Assembly: GCF_003254395.2 (NCBI RefSeq)
Contig: NC_037638.1
Coordinates: 12,545,086-12,609,085, forward strand
Origin: Apis mellifera
Taxonomy: Eukaryota; Arthropoda; Insecta; Hymenoptera; Apidae
Direction of reading: 5' to 3'
Length of the DNA stretch: 64,000 nt
A program made the translations under genes and the position numbers. The notes below the pieces were generated by a model. That model worked only from the letters and a program-made list of their open reading frames with translations. It did no database searches and was not told the DNA's origin. Shown one piece after another: positions 1 to 13,600 of this stretch (position 1 is the stretch's first letter; each line of letters starts with the position of its first letter).

Positions 1-860
1 TTGATATAAGATGCAAAGCAAAATTCAAGATATAATATATAATCACACTGTATATTCATTTTATTTTTAAAAAAGATACATTTTGTTTCCAAATAAGCAA
101 CTGTTTAAATATTGTTGATGTAGATTGTATGTAATATATTGATATAATATAACTTAATGCATTATTTCTATTAAAAATATTCAAACTTTTAATGAAGATC
201 AGGCAAAAGCCTCATACTTGTCTTAAAAAAATTTTTTCAAAATCTTTTGAAATCTCTAAGTACGGAAATTTTTATTAATTGCTTTTTTTATAATTATTTC
301 AGGCATATCTAATAGTTATAATTTTTTATGAATAATAAAATAAAACTGTAAGTTTAATATTCATAATATTCATAATAACTTAGAGCGAATCATATGAATA
401 ATTTTAAATAAAATCAAATAAAAATAAGGTTTTTTTCAGACTTCTCATTTATTTGAACTTCTAATAACAATTTGTTATTTATTAAAAATATTCAAAATGT
501 TTTCGAGACAATTCGTATAAATAATGTGAATAAGAATATAATATAGGGGAAAAAATTTTAAATATAACTATTAATAAATGTTTTTATTTAAAATTAATTA
601 AAATAAATTATTTTATTTAAAATTAATTTGAACTTTTATAATTAAAATCTTTTACATATATATTTTTATGTTATGAAGATAATATATAAAAATATTTTTA
701 TACATCAATTTTACAAAATTACAAAATTGTAGGATTATTTTTATTGTATGTGAATATAAGTTGGTAATGATAAGTTTGAGTTGGCTATGGTGTGAAAGCT
801 ACTTCAGTACGAGAGTGAGAAATATATTATGTGCGTGAGTGATAACTTTTGTGTTTGTTT

Positions 861-909
<49 letters not shown>

Positions 910-1773
910 AAAAGTTTATATGCGTGTGTTTATCTGGCATATAACACTTTCGAATCATAAATTCAGAGATCGAACGAAATATCTTTCAATTCAATATAGC
1001 TTGCTAATTCAGATAATTATACGATTCTATTTTGAAAAATGAATTTAATCTTTATATGTTTTTTATTCATCCATATATAAAAAAACCATATATAAAACAA
1101 TTAACAATATCAAAATATACTTCTTTCGAAATCATTCAATTTTCATCTAAAATATTTTTTAATATTATTGAAAATAAACGAGATATTGCAAGTAATTAAA
1201 TTATTTTTAGTTTATTCTGTATATTATATGATCAAATTTAAAGAAAAATTCCAAATTTTCTATAGTTAGATACATTATATTTACAGTGAGAGATAAAAGT
1301 ATACTATTTTATAGAAAATTTACGAAATTCCATATGTAACTATATATTATATATATATATTTTACATATTTTCAAAATTTTATTAAAAAATAAAAGAAAT
1401 TTTAATTTCTTAATTTAAACAAATTCTTCTTTTAATAAAACTATAATATCTCATTAAAATTTTAGAATCAGAATATATATAAGTGAATTTCTTATAAGAT
1501 AATGTATGAAAATTTTTGTTCCTCATTATATATCAAATAAAACAAAATAGCATTAGAATTTCTTTTTAAAAAATAGTCCTAATAATAAGAAAATAGTCTT
1601 TTGAATACAAACACATTATTATCCAAAGAATCGAAATATTTTTATTTGGATCAGTGCATGCAATTTTCAACTTTATTTCAATAATCGTTGATTAAATAAC
1701 GCGAGAAGCATACTAACAGTGAAAATACTTAAAAGTGTAAAGAAAGTGCAGTGTTTTTGTTTTTTGTTTGATT
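1..1773. other. AT-rich intergenic DNA, no gene seen
   Basis: No open frame with coding character, RNA gene or clear promoter was found here. The only structure noted is a TA-rich inverted repeat near 854-911, listed separately. Confidence 0.6.
854..911. repeat. (TA)n tract inside an inverted repeat
   Basis: A (TA)n run is bounded on the left by TTTGTTTTATATATA (from 854) and on the right by its mirror complement ending TATATAAAACAAA (to 911). The whole block can fold as one long hairpin or cruciform. Confidence 0.75.
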
Positions 1774-2410
1774 ATGGCAGAAAATCAAAGTAAGAAAAAA
1801 GTTTCTCTCCGGTAAAACAAAAGACAATTACTGAAAAATTGGAAATAGGAACATCGGTGAAAATGTTATGTCGCGAATATGAAGTTTCATGAGATGTTAT
1901 ACATCGGATTCGTCGAGAGTATAAATTTCTATCAAATTTTGGAAATTGTGGAGGCACATATTGCAATACAAAAATCGAAGAAGATTCTCGAATGAAGATA
2001 TAGAAAATTTATATACGTGGTTCTTACAAGCAACAGGGAATTCATTAACCAATTTATTATTACAAGAGAAGGCAATGGAAATTTGCGGTCAACACGGATC
2101 AACATCGTTCGCCACAAGTCGAGGTTAGCTATGCAATTTTAAAAAATGATATGCAACCGACCTCGTGAAGAAAAAGTCAGACAAAGAAAGTACAAAATAT
2201 ATCGCGAGAAACGCGAGAAGAAAATATAGGATTAAAAATACAATTTTATGAAGAAGAAAATAAAGTGGTAGAAGTGCAACAAAAAATATTTTTTATAAAT
2301 ACTCGAAGAATTTATAGAAAGGTATGCCAACAATAATCAAGCGGTAATAATGGAAGAAATATCATGAGAAGAATTCTTGAAAATGAAACACTATAAATAA
2401 AGGAAAGCTA
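1774..2410 (+). pseudogene. Decayed pogo/Tigger/jerky-like (CENP-B type) transposase fragment
   Basis: An ATG at 1774 starts MAENQSKKK and then hits a stop. One base-shift away the frame continues with KTITEKLEIGTSVKMLCREY (about 1820-1890), which resembles the first CENP-B/pipsqueak helix-turn-helix. After another shift, 1946-2128 reads LYTWFLQATGNSLTNLLLQE and then KAMEICGQHG and FATSRG, the pattern of the second CENP-B-type helix-turn-helix in Tigger/jerky proteins. A TAG then stands where Trp is expected. Downstream to about 2400 the frame is scattered with stops. At least three frame breaks or stops make this a dead copy. No DDE catalytic domain and no terminal inverted repeats were recognised. 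The family call rests on motif memory, without alignment. Confidence 0.6.
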
Positions 2411-5400
2411 TTTATCTTAATAAGTTACAACAAAAGGTAAATTAGCTCTTTTGTATTCTTGAATCTTTGTTATTCATATATTCTACTAATATGTTAATTA
2501 CTTTATTAACCAAATCTATCGTTATCGCATTTTCTAAAGAATAACAAGTGCCTGAATCAACAGAATATCAGTATGTATAATTAAATTAATTAAATTAAAA
2601 TATAAAAATATTCTTTATTTTAAAATAGAATTATATTAAAATCGTTAATGCCAAAGTGAGAAAGCATTATACATATTCTATCTATAACGATGTTTATTCG
2701 AATTAAAAATGTGATTTTTTGTTTTAACTTTGAATCCGTGAAATACAAAAATAAAATATAAAATAATCTTTAAGCGACTGAAATAACAATGATATAAATT
2801 TCGTATTATAATGTTTCGTTTAATTGAATACGAATATCTTACGAGAAATTAAAAAAATGTTTTAACAAAAGTTGTTTGATTCAAAAGGGAATATTATATA
2901 ATATAAATTATTTTTTTACAAATCAATGGGGATAGATAAAATTGATTTTAAAATTAATTTCATTTTTTTAAATTTTAAATAAAGAATATGTTCAGAATTA
3001 TAAATTATTATATACATAGCAATCAATAATCATTTATATTGTGTACATATAAAAATGTCGAGAAATATAAATTTGCCTCAAATTATTTTGATCTATATCT
3101 ATTTTAGTTTTTAATAATAAAATAAGGTTTTTCAATCATTATTAATACTATAATCATTTTTTATACTGTGTCGATAATGTCGCATGTAACTGAAGATAAA
3201 TATCAAATTACATATATTTTTGTAATATGAAAAAATATGTCACATCTATTTTTTTTTTTTTATATCTGATTTATGATACAAAATATATCTAGCCATATTA
3301 TTGATCTATTATTTCAGTCTGTCATTTATGTCAAAAGCATGTGACTTACCGTTCGTAGATAATATCGACATAAGAATAACTTCCCATCCGTCCATAATAC
3401 TATACATATTTTCGTGAAATTATCGATTTTGCTAACGAACATATTTTGAATTTCACGAATAAATATATATATTTTTTTTAAATACAAATAAAAATTTATT
3501 CGCAATTTTAAATTATGCATGAAATTAAATAAATATATAATTTAGATGCGTTTAAAATGAGCATAACAGTTGAAGTATTGAGATTGAAGAATTGATGTGT
3601 ACTTTCTTTGTAGATCAGTAGACAAAATTGATCATCCTAAAAATTAATAAACATGTAATTATAAAATATTTAAAATATTTAAATATTTAAAATATTTAAA
3701 TATTTGTTAACATGAGATATAGAATAAACATTTGATATAGGATAAATATTCAATGAGATTTTTTATTTCATGTTTTGAAAAAATTTTTGTACAAAAAATC
3801 AGAATATTTAATGATGAAAAAAATTCTATGATGGTCATTTTAAAATTATTTTAAAGTTCTTTTTAAAGTCATATTTTTTTTTACAAATTAATATCCATTT
3901 TTGAAGCCGATATATTAATATATCGTGACTTTGAAAGCGAACAAATGAATTTCATTTTGAAGAATTTAAAATAATCAAAGAGAATAATAATATTACCTTA
4001 TTTAGTAGAAATGCATGTCCATATCAAAATATTGTGTGTACATACATACATGTACATACAGTATAAGATATATTTCATAGTCATTCTTTCATATTATCAG
4101 AATTTCATAAAATTTGATAACTTCTCATAAAAAAATTAAGAAATTGAGCTGATCAAATAGTGCGTGCACTATTTAATTGAAAAATATTAAATATTTTGTT
4201 ACACTTCTGGCATTATGAATCGCTATCATACTGATATCTTATTAATATTGATTTTTAGAGAAATATCATTCAATAGTTTATATAATTTTTTAGTAATTCT
4301 TTTTACTTTTTACTTTTCATTGTTCAATATTCAGTGTTAATAAAATTCTGTTTTTCAGGAAATTATACAGCACAATAATATTCCAAAGATAGTTTTGAGT
4401 TCTTAATGTATCAATAATATACATTATGCTTTTTTAACTCTTTACAATTAGTAAAAATTGATTTGTTTTTAAATAATTATCAAAAGATAATCAAATTACC
4501 TCATATTTGTCGTAAAATCCATTTACAAAATCCATTTTGAAAATCATCAATACATTATGATGATACAAATAAAACTTATTTATATATGGTTACATTACAA
4601 TTATTCTTATAATTTCATAGTAATTAATTTCTGAATTATATATCACTGCTTCTAATAACAACTTCCAATTCTTCATTTATAATTGTTTAAATTAATACTG
4701 TCTATTTTGCAAATCTGTGATTTATTGAAACATAGCACAAAAGAATAATTCTTCAAGATTTACAATTTTTAATACAATTCATATATTCGAATTATTTTAT
4801 TCCGTTTAACATCACTATAAATTAATATTACACGTATTTTTCTCTCTCTATTATATTGTATTATCATATTTTAATTAATAAACTTTCCTAATAAACGTAA
4901 TAAATAATGTTAAGTGACTAACGAGGTTAATGGTTGCAAACTGTTGAAACTATACTGTTACAATAATACTGTTTCAGTTTTTATTATTATACTGAATAAA
5001 AAAGTCAGCAGATAGTTAGTAAACAAAGCTTTTTTGTAATATTGGATTTCCTAATACATAATACTAGTGTTAAATATTACTGTTCTTAACATAACTCAGA
5101 AATATATTAGAAAACCATTTAATTATTCATTTAGTGTATACATGTTTTAAAGAATTTTATCTGTTTTAATTTTATATGTTTTAAAGAATGTTTAAATTTT
5201 ATGTACGTAATTAAAAAGAAAACAATCACATTCATTGAATTAATATTTTTAAAAATAAAAAATTTATTTTTACAATTATGTATTAAAATCAAGTTGAACA
5301 TAAAAAAATTAAGAGTAATAATATTTTCTATGCAAAATCACAAGTTAATGTTTATAATAATCTCTACAAAGATTATTTTATTCATTTTATTCATGATTTT

Positions 5401-6428
5401 ATGTGATTTTAATTTTAAAATCAAATTGAAAATTGAATACAATTTTAATGATTTAAATTACTTTTGAATATTATTAATATGATAAAAAATACAAATTTAA
5501 TTTCTTGTTTGGAATTCATATCATTGAAAAATTTGAAATGGATTTTTTTTTAAATTACTCTTTTTTTATTCTTAAAATATCATTTTTTTTAATTTATATA
5601 AACATTCAAATATTTTGTTTAAACTTATATAAAGATGATTCTATATTATAGACAACATTTTTAGGATTTTAAAGGATTAAGGAATAGATAGATTTTACAT
5701 TTAAGAAATGCAAAAAAGGAAAAGATATGAAATTTTACAAAACATATACAAAACATTTTATTTAAAAAAATAACAGTAAATGAAAAATATTTACACAACT
5801 TATAATATATACAAAACGCAATAACGAGTAGTAAACAATCACGTAGATGTGTCGCAATTGCAAGACATATGCATTAAAATAATTAAAACATTGGACGGAA
5901 TTGTGAGTATGATCAATCTTCGAACGATCATAATTAAATTGCAAAAGAAGAAAAAAATTATCCATTAATTTCATTTCCTCGTGCCTAAATTTTTTTTCAA
6001 AATCCATCCATTATATTAAAAAAAAAAATTAACCATCTTCTCCTTTTATCACGATTTCACTTGGCGCGTTAAATCGGACACAACATGGTATGGCTACATT
6101 AATTTTGTTCGATCGAATTTCTAAAACTTTCCATTTCCTCTGCTACGTGCAACATCACAGGATAACATGAAATCCGTGCATCTAAAAAACGAAAGTAAAA
6201 ATGACAAATGGAGAGTCTCTCGAAGTAGTATCGACGAGAGGGAAAACAAGTCGATCGTCGAGAATGAGGGGAAATCGGAACGATCGTTTTGAATCGGCGT
6301 TGCAGTGCTGGAACGGTTCACGATCACGTGATGTTAACGATCGCGCGTTGAAAACCCGGCACAAGTAACACGTTTGATCGTTTCGATATCAAAAAGTCGG
6401 TCAAATACGATCGGAAATACCACAGTTC
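2411..6428. other. AT-rich intergenic DNA; 3' flank of the 6429-10213 gene
   Basis: No coding exon was recognised. The part above about 5750 probably includes the 3' UTR of the minus-strand gene that ends at 6429, with an AATAAA-like run on the minus strand near 5757. A short (AATATTTAA)-type repeat lies at about 3665-3705. The small frames here are AT-only and look random. Confidence 0.5.
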
Positions 6429-9400
6429 TTATTTTTTCTTGTGGTAGCCTGAGAAACCACCGCCACCGCCGCCCCCATGCCCGCTGAAATGTAAATTAAA
6501 ATTGTCAGTAATTCGTTTAAAATTAACGATAAAAATTTAAAATCAGTTAATTTCTTCTTGCGTTTCCATTTAATAATTTCTACAATATTTTCAATAAGAA
6601 TAGATCATCTTAATAATAAGAAGGAATTTATTTTTCAATAAAAATTATTATTCTATTCGCAATTCGATTAATTGTTATACAAAAATTGAAGTCTGATCTC
6701 GATTTTTAAACACGTTGAAAAAAAAGTAATAAAAATATCTTTTCCTTACCTGCTGCCGAATCCCGACGATATACTGTTGCTAATAGCATGGTGTTCGACG
6801 CCACCGCCGCCACCCCCATAGCCACCACCGAACCCGCCGCCTCCCCCAAACCCTCCGCCACCATGGTGGTCATCGAACCCACCACCGCCACCCCCATATC
6901 CGCCGCCTCCAAAGCCACCTCCGCCATGGTGTGCGTCGAATCCACCGCCTCCGCTTCCATATCCTCCGCCTCCACCCCCAAATCCTCCTCCACCGTGATG
7001 ATCGTCGAAACCACCACCTCCACCACCACCGAATCCTCCACTACCGTGGTGGTCATCGAATCCTCCGCCCCCGAATCCTCCGCCACCTCCGTATCCACCA
7101 CCTCCGCCTCCTCCGAACCCTCCGCCGCCGTGATGATCGTCGAATCCTCCGCCTCCGCCTCCGAATCCTCCTCCGCCACCGTGGTGTTCGATGATTCCTC
7201 CTCCTCCCCCGCCACCGTATCCTCCTCCTCCTCCTCCGTATCCACCGCCTCCGCCTCCAAATCCTCCACTGTCATGATGTTCGATTATGGCTCCTCCACC
7301 GAATCCTCCTCCTCCTCCTCCTCCGCCTCCGTGGTGCTCGATTATGGCTCCGCCACCGCCTCCGCCGAATCCTCCTCCTCCGCCTCCGTGGTGCTCGATA
7401 ATCGATCCACCGCCGCCTCCGCCGAATCCTCCTCCGCCGCCATACCCGTAGCCTCCTCCGGAACTTGATATTATTACATCACCGTGGCCACCTGAAAGTA
7501 TAAGATATAGGGGGAGTGTATGAGAGGATTTAAATTTGGGAATTTTTAATTTTTAATTAATTGTGTATGTATATTAATTGTACTTGTTCCTTTTATTTTA
7601 CATTATTTTAATATTTTTATTATTTATTTTGTTTTAAATATATTTATTTAAGTTAGGGTTATTTTTAATGTTTGTGGAACATTCGAGTATTTGTGGCACT
7701 TTGAATAATCAAATTATTTAAATATCGTAAAATGTTATGTAAATGTTACGTTCATTCGTCCTACTTTCGAATAAGCAAATTGGAAAAATAAGGAAGTCTG
7801 TTCGAGATTTGATTTTAAAGTTTTGGTTAGCAATGGTCGATTTTCAAAGTTTATTACATGCTATTATTTCATTATATATCTTTCTACCATGATTCAGTTT
7901 TTCTCTGAATTTGAATTTTATAGGAGAAGAATATATAATTTTCATATTCTTCTTCTGGAAAAATTCGTTGCAGTATTAAGCTACTTTTAGTAGTGGAGAG
8001 AGTAACATATTGGACAGCTTTGCTCGAGTCGTCCTTTCGAATATTCTCTTTTTTTTTTATTTATTAGAAAGTATATAATTTCAATTGAAACTTTTATGAT
8101 AATTGAAAGAAAAAAATTGAACGAAATTTTGCGTAGCAATTCATGTTTTAAATTACAGTCTGGATGAACGTAAACGGGAATTTACGATTGTGTGTGTGTG
8201 TATGAATTCTTGTCTCCGAAATAAGCCGGAAGTGAAAACCCATAAAACGAGTTCTACGCTCGGTGCTAAAGAGCGCAAGGAGAAACAGAAGATACATTCT
8301 CTGCAAATCAACTAGATATCGCTATTAAAGTTAAAGAGAACGTGAGAATACGTTTTACTATTATCTGTCTTGTGAAGAAATGTAAGAACACTTTTTTCAT
8401 TGTCATTTTAGTGATAATCAATGTTTGAGATTTTCATGAATCTTTGTTGTTTGCAATATCATGAAAATGAAAACTCATTTATACTGATTAAAATTAAAAT
8501 AGATGTTCATCTTTTTATGTTTATCATATATAATACTAAATTATGATATTTTTTCTTTGAAATATTCTATAATTAACATTTATATTTCATAATTTCATCA
8601 TAAATCATTGTTAAAGTGATAATATTAATATTTAATAATTTAATAAGGTTATAAGTTAATAAAGTGATTAATAAAGTGATAAGTTGTGTCATATATTATA
8701 TTTTTCTTATTAAATATAGACTATAGATATTAATAGAGCCAAGTGTATCAAATATATATATGTGTGCAAAAATAAACAATTTAGAATATCCAAATATATA
8801 TTATTATTATTATACTTGGAAAGTGAAATGATTCTCTATCTCAGTTTATGTGATATTTCAATAGAGACAACAGTTTTTACAATCTAGTGAGAAAAAATTC
8901 CCTGTACATTTTTCAATCCTCATGAATTAATGAATTATTACATTCAAATTAAACAATTTTCACATTAATATATTCATAGTTTAAAATTTGAATTTTTACC
9001 TCCAAAGCCACCTCCATGACCACCTCCATGGCCGCCACCTCCTCCAAAACTGACATGTCCGCTGAAACCGCCTCCTCCATGGCCACCTCCGTGTCCTCCA
9101 CCAAATCCTCCACCAAATCCACCTCCGTGTCCTCCTCCAAATCCGCCTCCGTGTCCTCCACCAAATCCGCCCCCGTGACCACCACCTCTATGACCACCTC
9201 CTCCAGGCGATGTAATTATTATCGTATCACCACCTCCTCCCCCACCTCCTCCACCTCCGTGATCGTGTCCACCATGATCTTCGTATTTTATCACCTTCTT
9301 TTCCTCGTGTTGAATTATCTCTGGCACGTGGATCCTAATATGCACGCTGGAAAATTGGTTATTAATATTGTTACAATAATGAGCTTCGAGTAACGCTCCT

Positions 9401-9990
9401 AATTGCTAAATAGATGTGTACTTACTGCTCCTTACCAAACGTAGCAAGCGTGACGGTCAATGTTGCCGCGAGGATCAAGTATCTCATCTGTAAATTGAAG
9501 TTTCATGAGTGAAAACTTTAATGTTGAAAATAACAATTTCAATGAACTTAATAATCGTTCAATGTTATTTAAAAAAATTCCTGGAAAAGATTAGAATACA
9601 AAGATTTATTATCAGATCTACTATCTAATAATTATATATATAAATTTGTATGTATGTCATTTAAAAAAATTCCTGGAAAAGATTAGAGTACAAAGATTTA
9701 TTATCAGATCTACTATCTAATAATTATACATATAAATTTGTATGAGAGGATTTTAATCAAAAGAGAAAAATTTATCCTCTATTTATGATTGATTTATTTT
9801 TCTGATTCTATCTCTTAATTTAATATTACAAAAATGATGTCCTTGTCCTCACTTAATTGATTCAACATTTCCAATACAACAAGATGTTTATCTTTCTTAA
9901 ACGACTTAATCATTATTGATACATTACAGAAAACAAAATAACATATTAAAACACAATTTCATTACAACCCATATCCATCTTCCTTATCCT

Positions 9991-10036
<46 letters not shown>

Positions 10037-10213
10037 AAGACACACTCCCATCACTCCATCCAAAATCATTCCCTTTAAAAATTCACCAAAAGATATCACA
10101 AAAGAAGAGAACCGAATCATCCTTTCATCGCAGAATTTCGCCTGTCATCCAAAATCCAAAAACTCTGACAAACACAAACGTCCTTTGCCTCTTACAAAGA
10201 TTCTCAGCTTCAT
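6429..10213 (-). CDS. Secreted glycine/histidine-rich cuticle-type protein (407 aa)
   Basis: Five exons on the minus strand: 10196-10213, 9426-9487, 9000-9346, 6750-7491, 6429-6483 (1224 nt, 408 codons, all phases agree). Exon 1 encodes MKLRIF. Exon 2 completes a signal peptide ending near LTVTLATFG. The split codon His27 leads to VHIRIHVPE, the (H)VP motif shared by the family. Residues 50-140 are GGGFGGGH repeats. Exon 4 (about 247 residues) carries ten His dyads in Gly-rich blocks: four IIEHH, five FD(D/A)HH and one VEHH. The C-terminus is HGGGGGGGFSGYHKKK. Gly-rich secreted proteins of this type are structural in insect cuticle or matrix; no enzyme motif is seen. A TATA box sits 68 bp upstream. 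Exon 4 opens with DVIISSSGGG, close to DTIIITSPGGG in exon 3, which suggests internal duplication. The 1.5 kb intron between these exons leaves room for alternative ends. Confidence 0.85.
7492..8999 (-). other. Intron 3 of the Gly/His-rich gene
   Basis: The donor is GGAG|gtaaaa at 8999 and the acceptor ctttcag at 7492-7493. It joins Gly codon G|GT in the same phase on both sides. No further coding exon was seen inside. Confidence 0.7.
9567..9747. repeat. Two tandem copies of a ~92 bp unit
   Basis: The block starting ATTTAAAAAAATTCCTGG near 9567 recurs near 9659 with very few changes (GAATAC versus GAGTAC, TATATA versus TACATA). It lies in intron 1 of the Gly/His-rich gene. Confidence 0.85.
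9994..10033. repeat. (TA)20 microsatellite
   Basis: An uninterrupted TA run in intron 1 of the Gly/His-rich gene. Confidence 0.95.
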
Positions 10214-10280
10214 TGTTGGGCCAGCCTCTTATCTTCTCTTTTCTCGATCAGCTCGACTCGATGGCCAGTAACACACTGTC

Positions 10281-10288
10281 ATATATAT
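10281..10288 (-). promoter_or_regulatory. TATA box of the Gly/His-rich gene
   Basis: ATATATAT lies 68 bp upstream of the ATG at 10213, leaving room for a start site about 30 bp downstream and a 5' UTR of about 40 nt. A second TATA-like run (10304-10316) lies just upstream, and a GC-richer patch follows to about 10650. Confidence 0.5.
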
Positions 10289-10319
10289 CCAGCAAGGATT
10301 CTGGCTATATATATATGGC

Positions 10320-10660
10320 GAGGCCGAATGAAGTACCGGAAGAGAGAAACAGGTGGGGAGGCGGTGAAGATAGGTGCCCAACCGGCACAGGGGGAGAATC
10401 GAAGCCTGTGTCGTGGCTTTCGTGCATACGGGCCATGCCTCGTGCGAGATTACACGTGTGTTTGTGCAAAGACGGCCGTGACCTAGAGTTGGCCACCGGA
10501 GAAATTGGCGCTTCGGGCGCTTTTTCGGCTGGGCTGCCCTCTGGAACGTAACGAGGAAACGGACGTCGAACGATCCTCAAGAATCTTCCTCCAAGAGGAA
10601 GTAAAAGAATGATCTTCCGTGGATCTCTCCTCTTCGAAGAAACCATTGGGATATATATAT
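10320..10660. other. GC-rich patch upstream of the Gly/His-rich gene
   Basis: Base composition rises sharply against AT-rich flanks. Both strands are open for over 100 codons, but neither frame shows a domain or codon bias, and one plus-strand frame runs through the (TA)20 tract. It is best read as promoter-proximal DNA. Confidence 0.4.
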
Positions 10661-13600
10661 TTGATGCAGTGTATTGAAGGTAAAAATAATATAATTATAT
10701 CTTTTTCCTTTTCTTTCTTTTTTTAAGTGTGTGACTTAAATTGAAATTTAGGAAATTTGTAATTGGAAAACTTTATGATTTCTTTTTTAAGTAATAATAT
10801 TTTAGTTTCTTTTAAATTTTTGTTATTTTTATCATTTTTTCTTTGGATTTTTAAATATAAATAATTATAGATGATTGATTATAATTTAAATTCGAATTCA
10901 ATGAGTCGATAAAATTTCAATCTCGAATGTTCTTTTCATGATTTCCATTAATATTTCAAACGCTATGATATTCTTTTATTAATATTATTATTAATTTTTC
11001 ATGAATGTCAAACTGAAGATTGATACATGAGATTATATAAATTTTTGAATGAATGCAAAAAACTGTTCGGTTTAAGTCATAAAGTTTGATAATAATAGCG
11101 AACAAGTAAAGGAATTAATTTGAAACGTTAGTGTTAAAAAGATTTCAAATAGAAATAGAAAGAATTAATAAAATAAGAAAGTAATCAATTAATATCTACA
11201 CTTTCAAATAATCGTATAAATAAGACGATTCAATTTCAACCTACTTCTTTGATATCGATCATAACAATGAGTGAAAGAAGGCAAAAAAAAAAAAAAAAAT
11301 TGCACGAAGCAATGTATATTCTAATTAAATGTGAGAATGGCGAATGCTAATTTCAAATAAGCCACAATAAACATTGTAAATTTCTTAATCCATTTCTTAT
11401 TTCATTGTTCTTTTTATATTCCACTAATTCCACGATTTTTCATTTTCCTTTTATTTTCTAAATTCCACGATTAGAAAATCGTTTCACTATACTTTCCTCC
11501 AAGAATATTCGTATCAATTCTTCTCCTCCTTTTCACTTATACGATATTTAATTAAAAAATCATCATTTTTCCAATCATTTATTAACGTAAACAAGTTTCA
11601 AATCTAATAATAAATAAACGATTGAATTTTAATCAAATTTAAATTGAATTTATCAAATTCAAACGAAGAAGAAACTGTGCAAAACAAATCTCAAGAAATA
11701 ATGTTTATTAATAAAAAAAAAAAGAAACTAAATGTTCATTAATAGAGAAAGAAATCAAGAAGAAGAAGGGAAATTGGAATATTTTTTTCCTGTACGTAAA
11801 CAAAATTCTCATCTATTCCCTGTTGTAGGACATTCCACATCTTTCACATCCTCTTTCCCGTGCGATATCGAAACAGGTATTCGAAATGCATCCCAAGAGA
11901 TATCATCTACGTACGCTCGTTGAGCGCACGATTCCGTGGCAAAAGAGTGCAGCGTTTTCCATTTCACTTTTCTTCTCTCCCCGATGCGAATCCGTCATTT
12001 GGATGCCGGTGAACATCGTCACCAATTTACTTTCCTCTAAGCTCGTTGCATAAATCGATGCCCAGAATTTTTACGATATCCAATCTCACTTTCCCCGAGT
12101 TCCACGACAAAATGGAGCGTAGAGAATGTGGCTCACAATCGAACGAATCGTCCTGTGTGAATAATATCGAAATAATTTCTTTATTTCGACGTGTTTTTTT
12201 AATATTTTAAATTATCTGCTCGAAATATAGTTTCATTTTACAATAACATTTTTAATTTATTCGTCAAAATTAAAAATGTAATTGTTTATAATTTTTGTTT
12301 ATTATTTCGATTTCAAATAAAACTTTTCCAATTCTTGTTTTAATTATAATTTGATTGAAATTAATATTGCAAGATTAATTTTTAAGAAAGGAACATACCT
12401 TGTATATAAATTTAATTCTTAAAAAAATTTTTTTTTAAATAAATTATCGTTTTCTGATCTTTTTTAGTAAAATTGAAGACCAGTTTCAAAAATTCAAATT
12501 AATATTTGTCAATAAATTATGATTTGATTAGCAATACGAAGAAAAAATTCTGTTTCGAACGTTTTGAATAATCGATTCCTTTGTGAAACGAATTACTTTA
12601 ATCCTGTATGGAGAAAGTATATAATAAAGTCCATGGTGAAAAGAAATTTTTTTCTTCCATATTTTTAACAATCTCCAAAAAACCAACTTACAAAATGATT
12701 GATCTGATACAAAGTTCGAAATTCAAAGGTTTAATTATTGGCAAAGACAAAGAACAATAAAATTGCATAAGAGAATATGATTACTTTGATAATTTTGTGT
12801 TCACACGATTCTGGAAACGAGTTTCGTATCATTGAAAAATTAAAACTCGTCAATGACTATCATTTTCATGCTTCGAATAATATTTTTTACCTGCAACCCA
12901 TAAACCTTTTCTCTAATCTAAATGGCCAATTATTTTACGTAACTTAAACTATCCTTATTTTTTATTTTAATATACAATGTGATATTACACATACAAGTGT
13001 ATAATAGAAACGAAAATTATTGATTTAATTTTTAAATCGATCAGAGAATACTTTCTATAATTTTAATTAAAACACACCTTAATGTTATATACGTTCAACA
13101 ATTCATTAAACGTAATTTCTTGTATGCATTATTAATTGCATATATACATATATATGGAAGAACGATTAAAATTTCAAATAGTCGGCTGCAAAGGAAAGGA
13201 GAGAAACGTGTTAGAAATGAAAGAAACTAGAACTAAGAGATCAAAGGCGTCCCGCCAATGACAGCTTTGTAAAATCGGCAACAATCGAGACCGTTCTCGA
13301 GATATCGTTTCTCTTCAGAAAAGAGAAGGAAGGGAAGGAAAAAAGAGACCGAACTGGTTAAATCGTATCAAAGGCAACGATGTCGTAACGTAAAATACAA
13401 CTGGTTCGGTGAAACCGATCAGAAGAATCTCGACATTGACATTCTGAATGGAGCTGGCTCGGCTCGAAAAATGACAGCAATGAAGTGAACGGAGGAGAGA
13501 CGCGAATCGATAGAGTTTGCTCTCGAAAGAAGGAAAGCGAAGTTTAATCGACATCTCTCTCTTTCTCTAATTCGATCTTGGATTTCACTCGATTTCGCTT

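Noticed and set aside
5201..5467. 88-codon Ile/Lys/Phe-rich frame
   Set aside because: Pure A/T codon bias expected by chance in this composition.
6706..7275. 189-codon Glu/Asp/Ala/Val-rich frame on the minus strand
   Set aside because: A shifted frame of the same glycine-rich exon; it runs through the splice donor at 6749.
6788..7468. 226-codon Ser/Ala/Thr-rich frame on the plus strand
   Set aside because: It is the antisense of the GGN-codon glycine-rich exon; long antisense frames are expected there and it has no splice or promoter support.
9916..10551. 211-codon plus-strand frame
   Set aside because: Includes translated (TA)20 as Tyr-Ile repeats and lies antisense to exon 1 and promoter of a well-supported gene.
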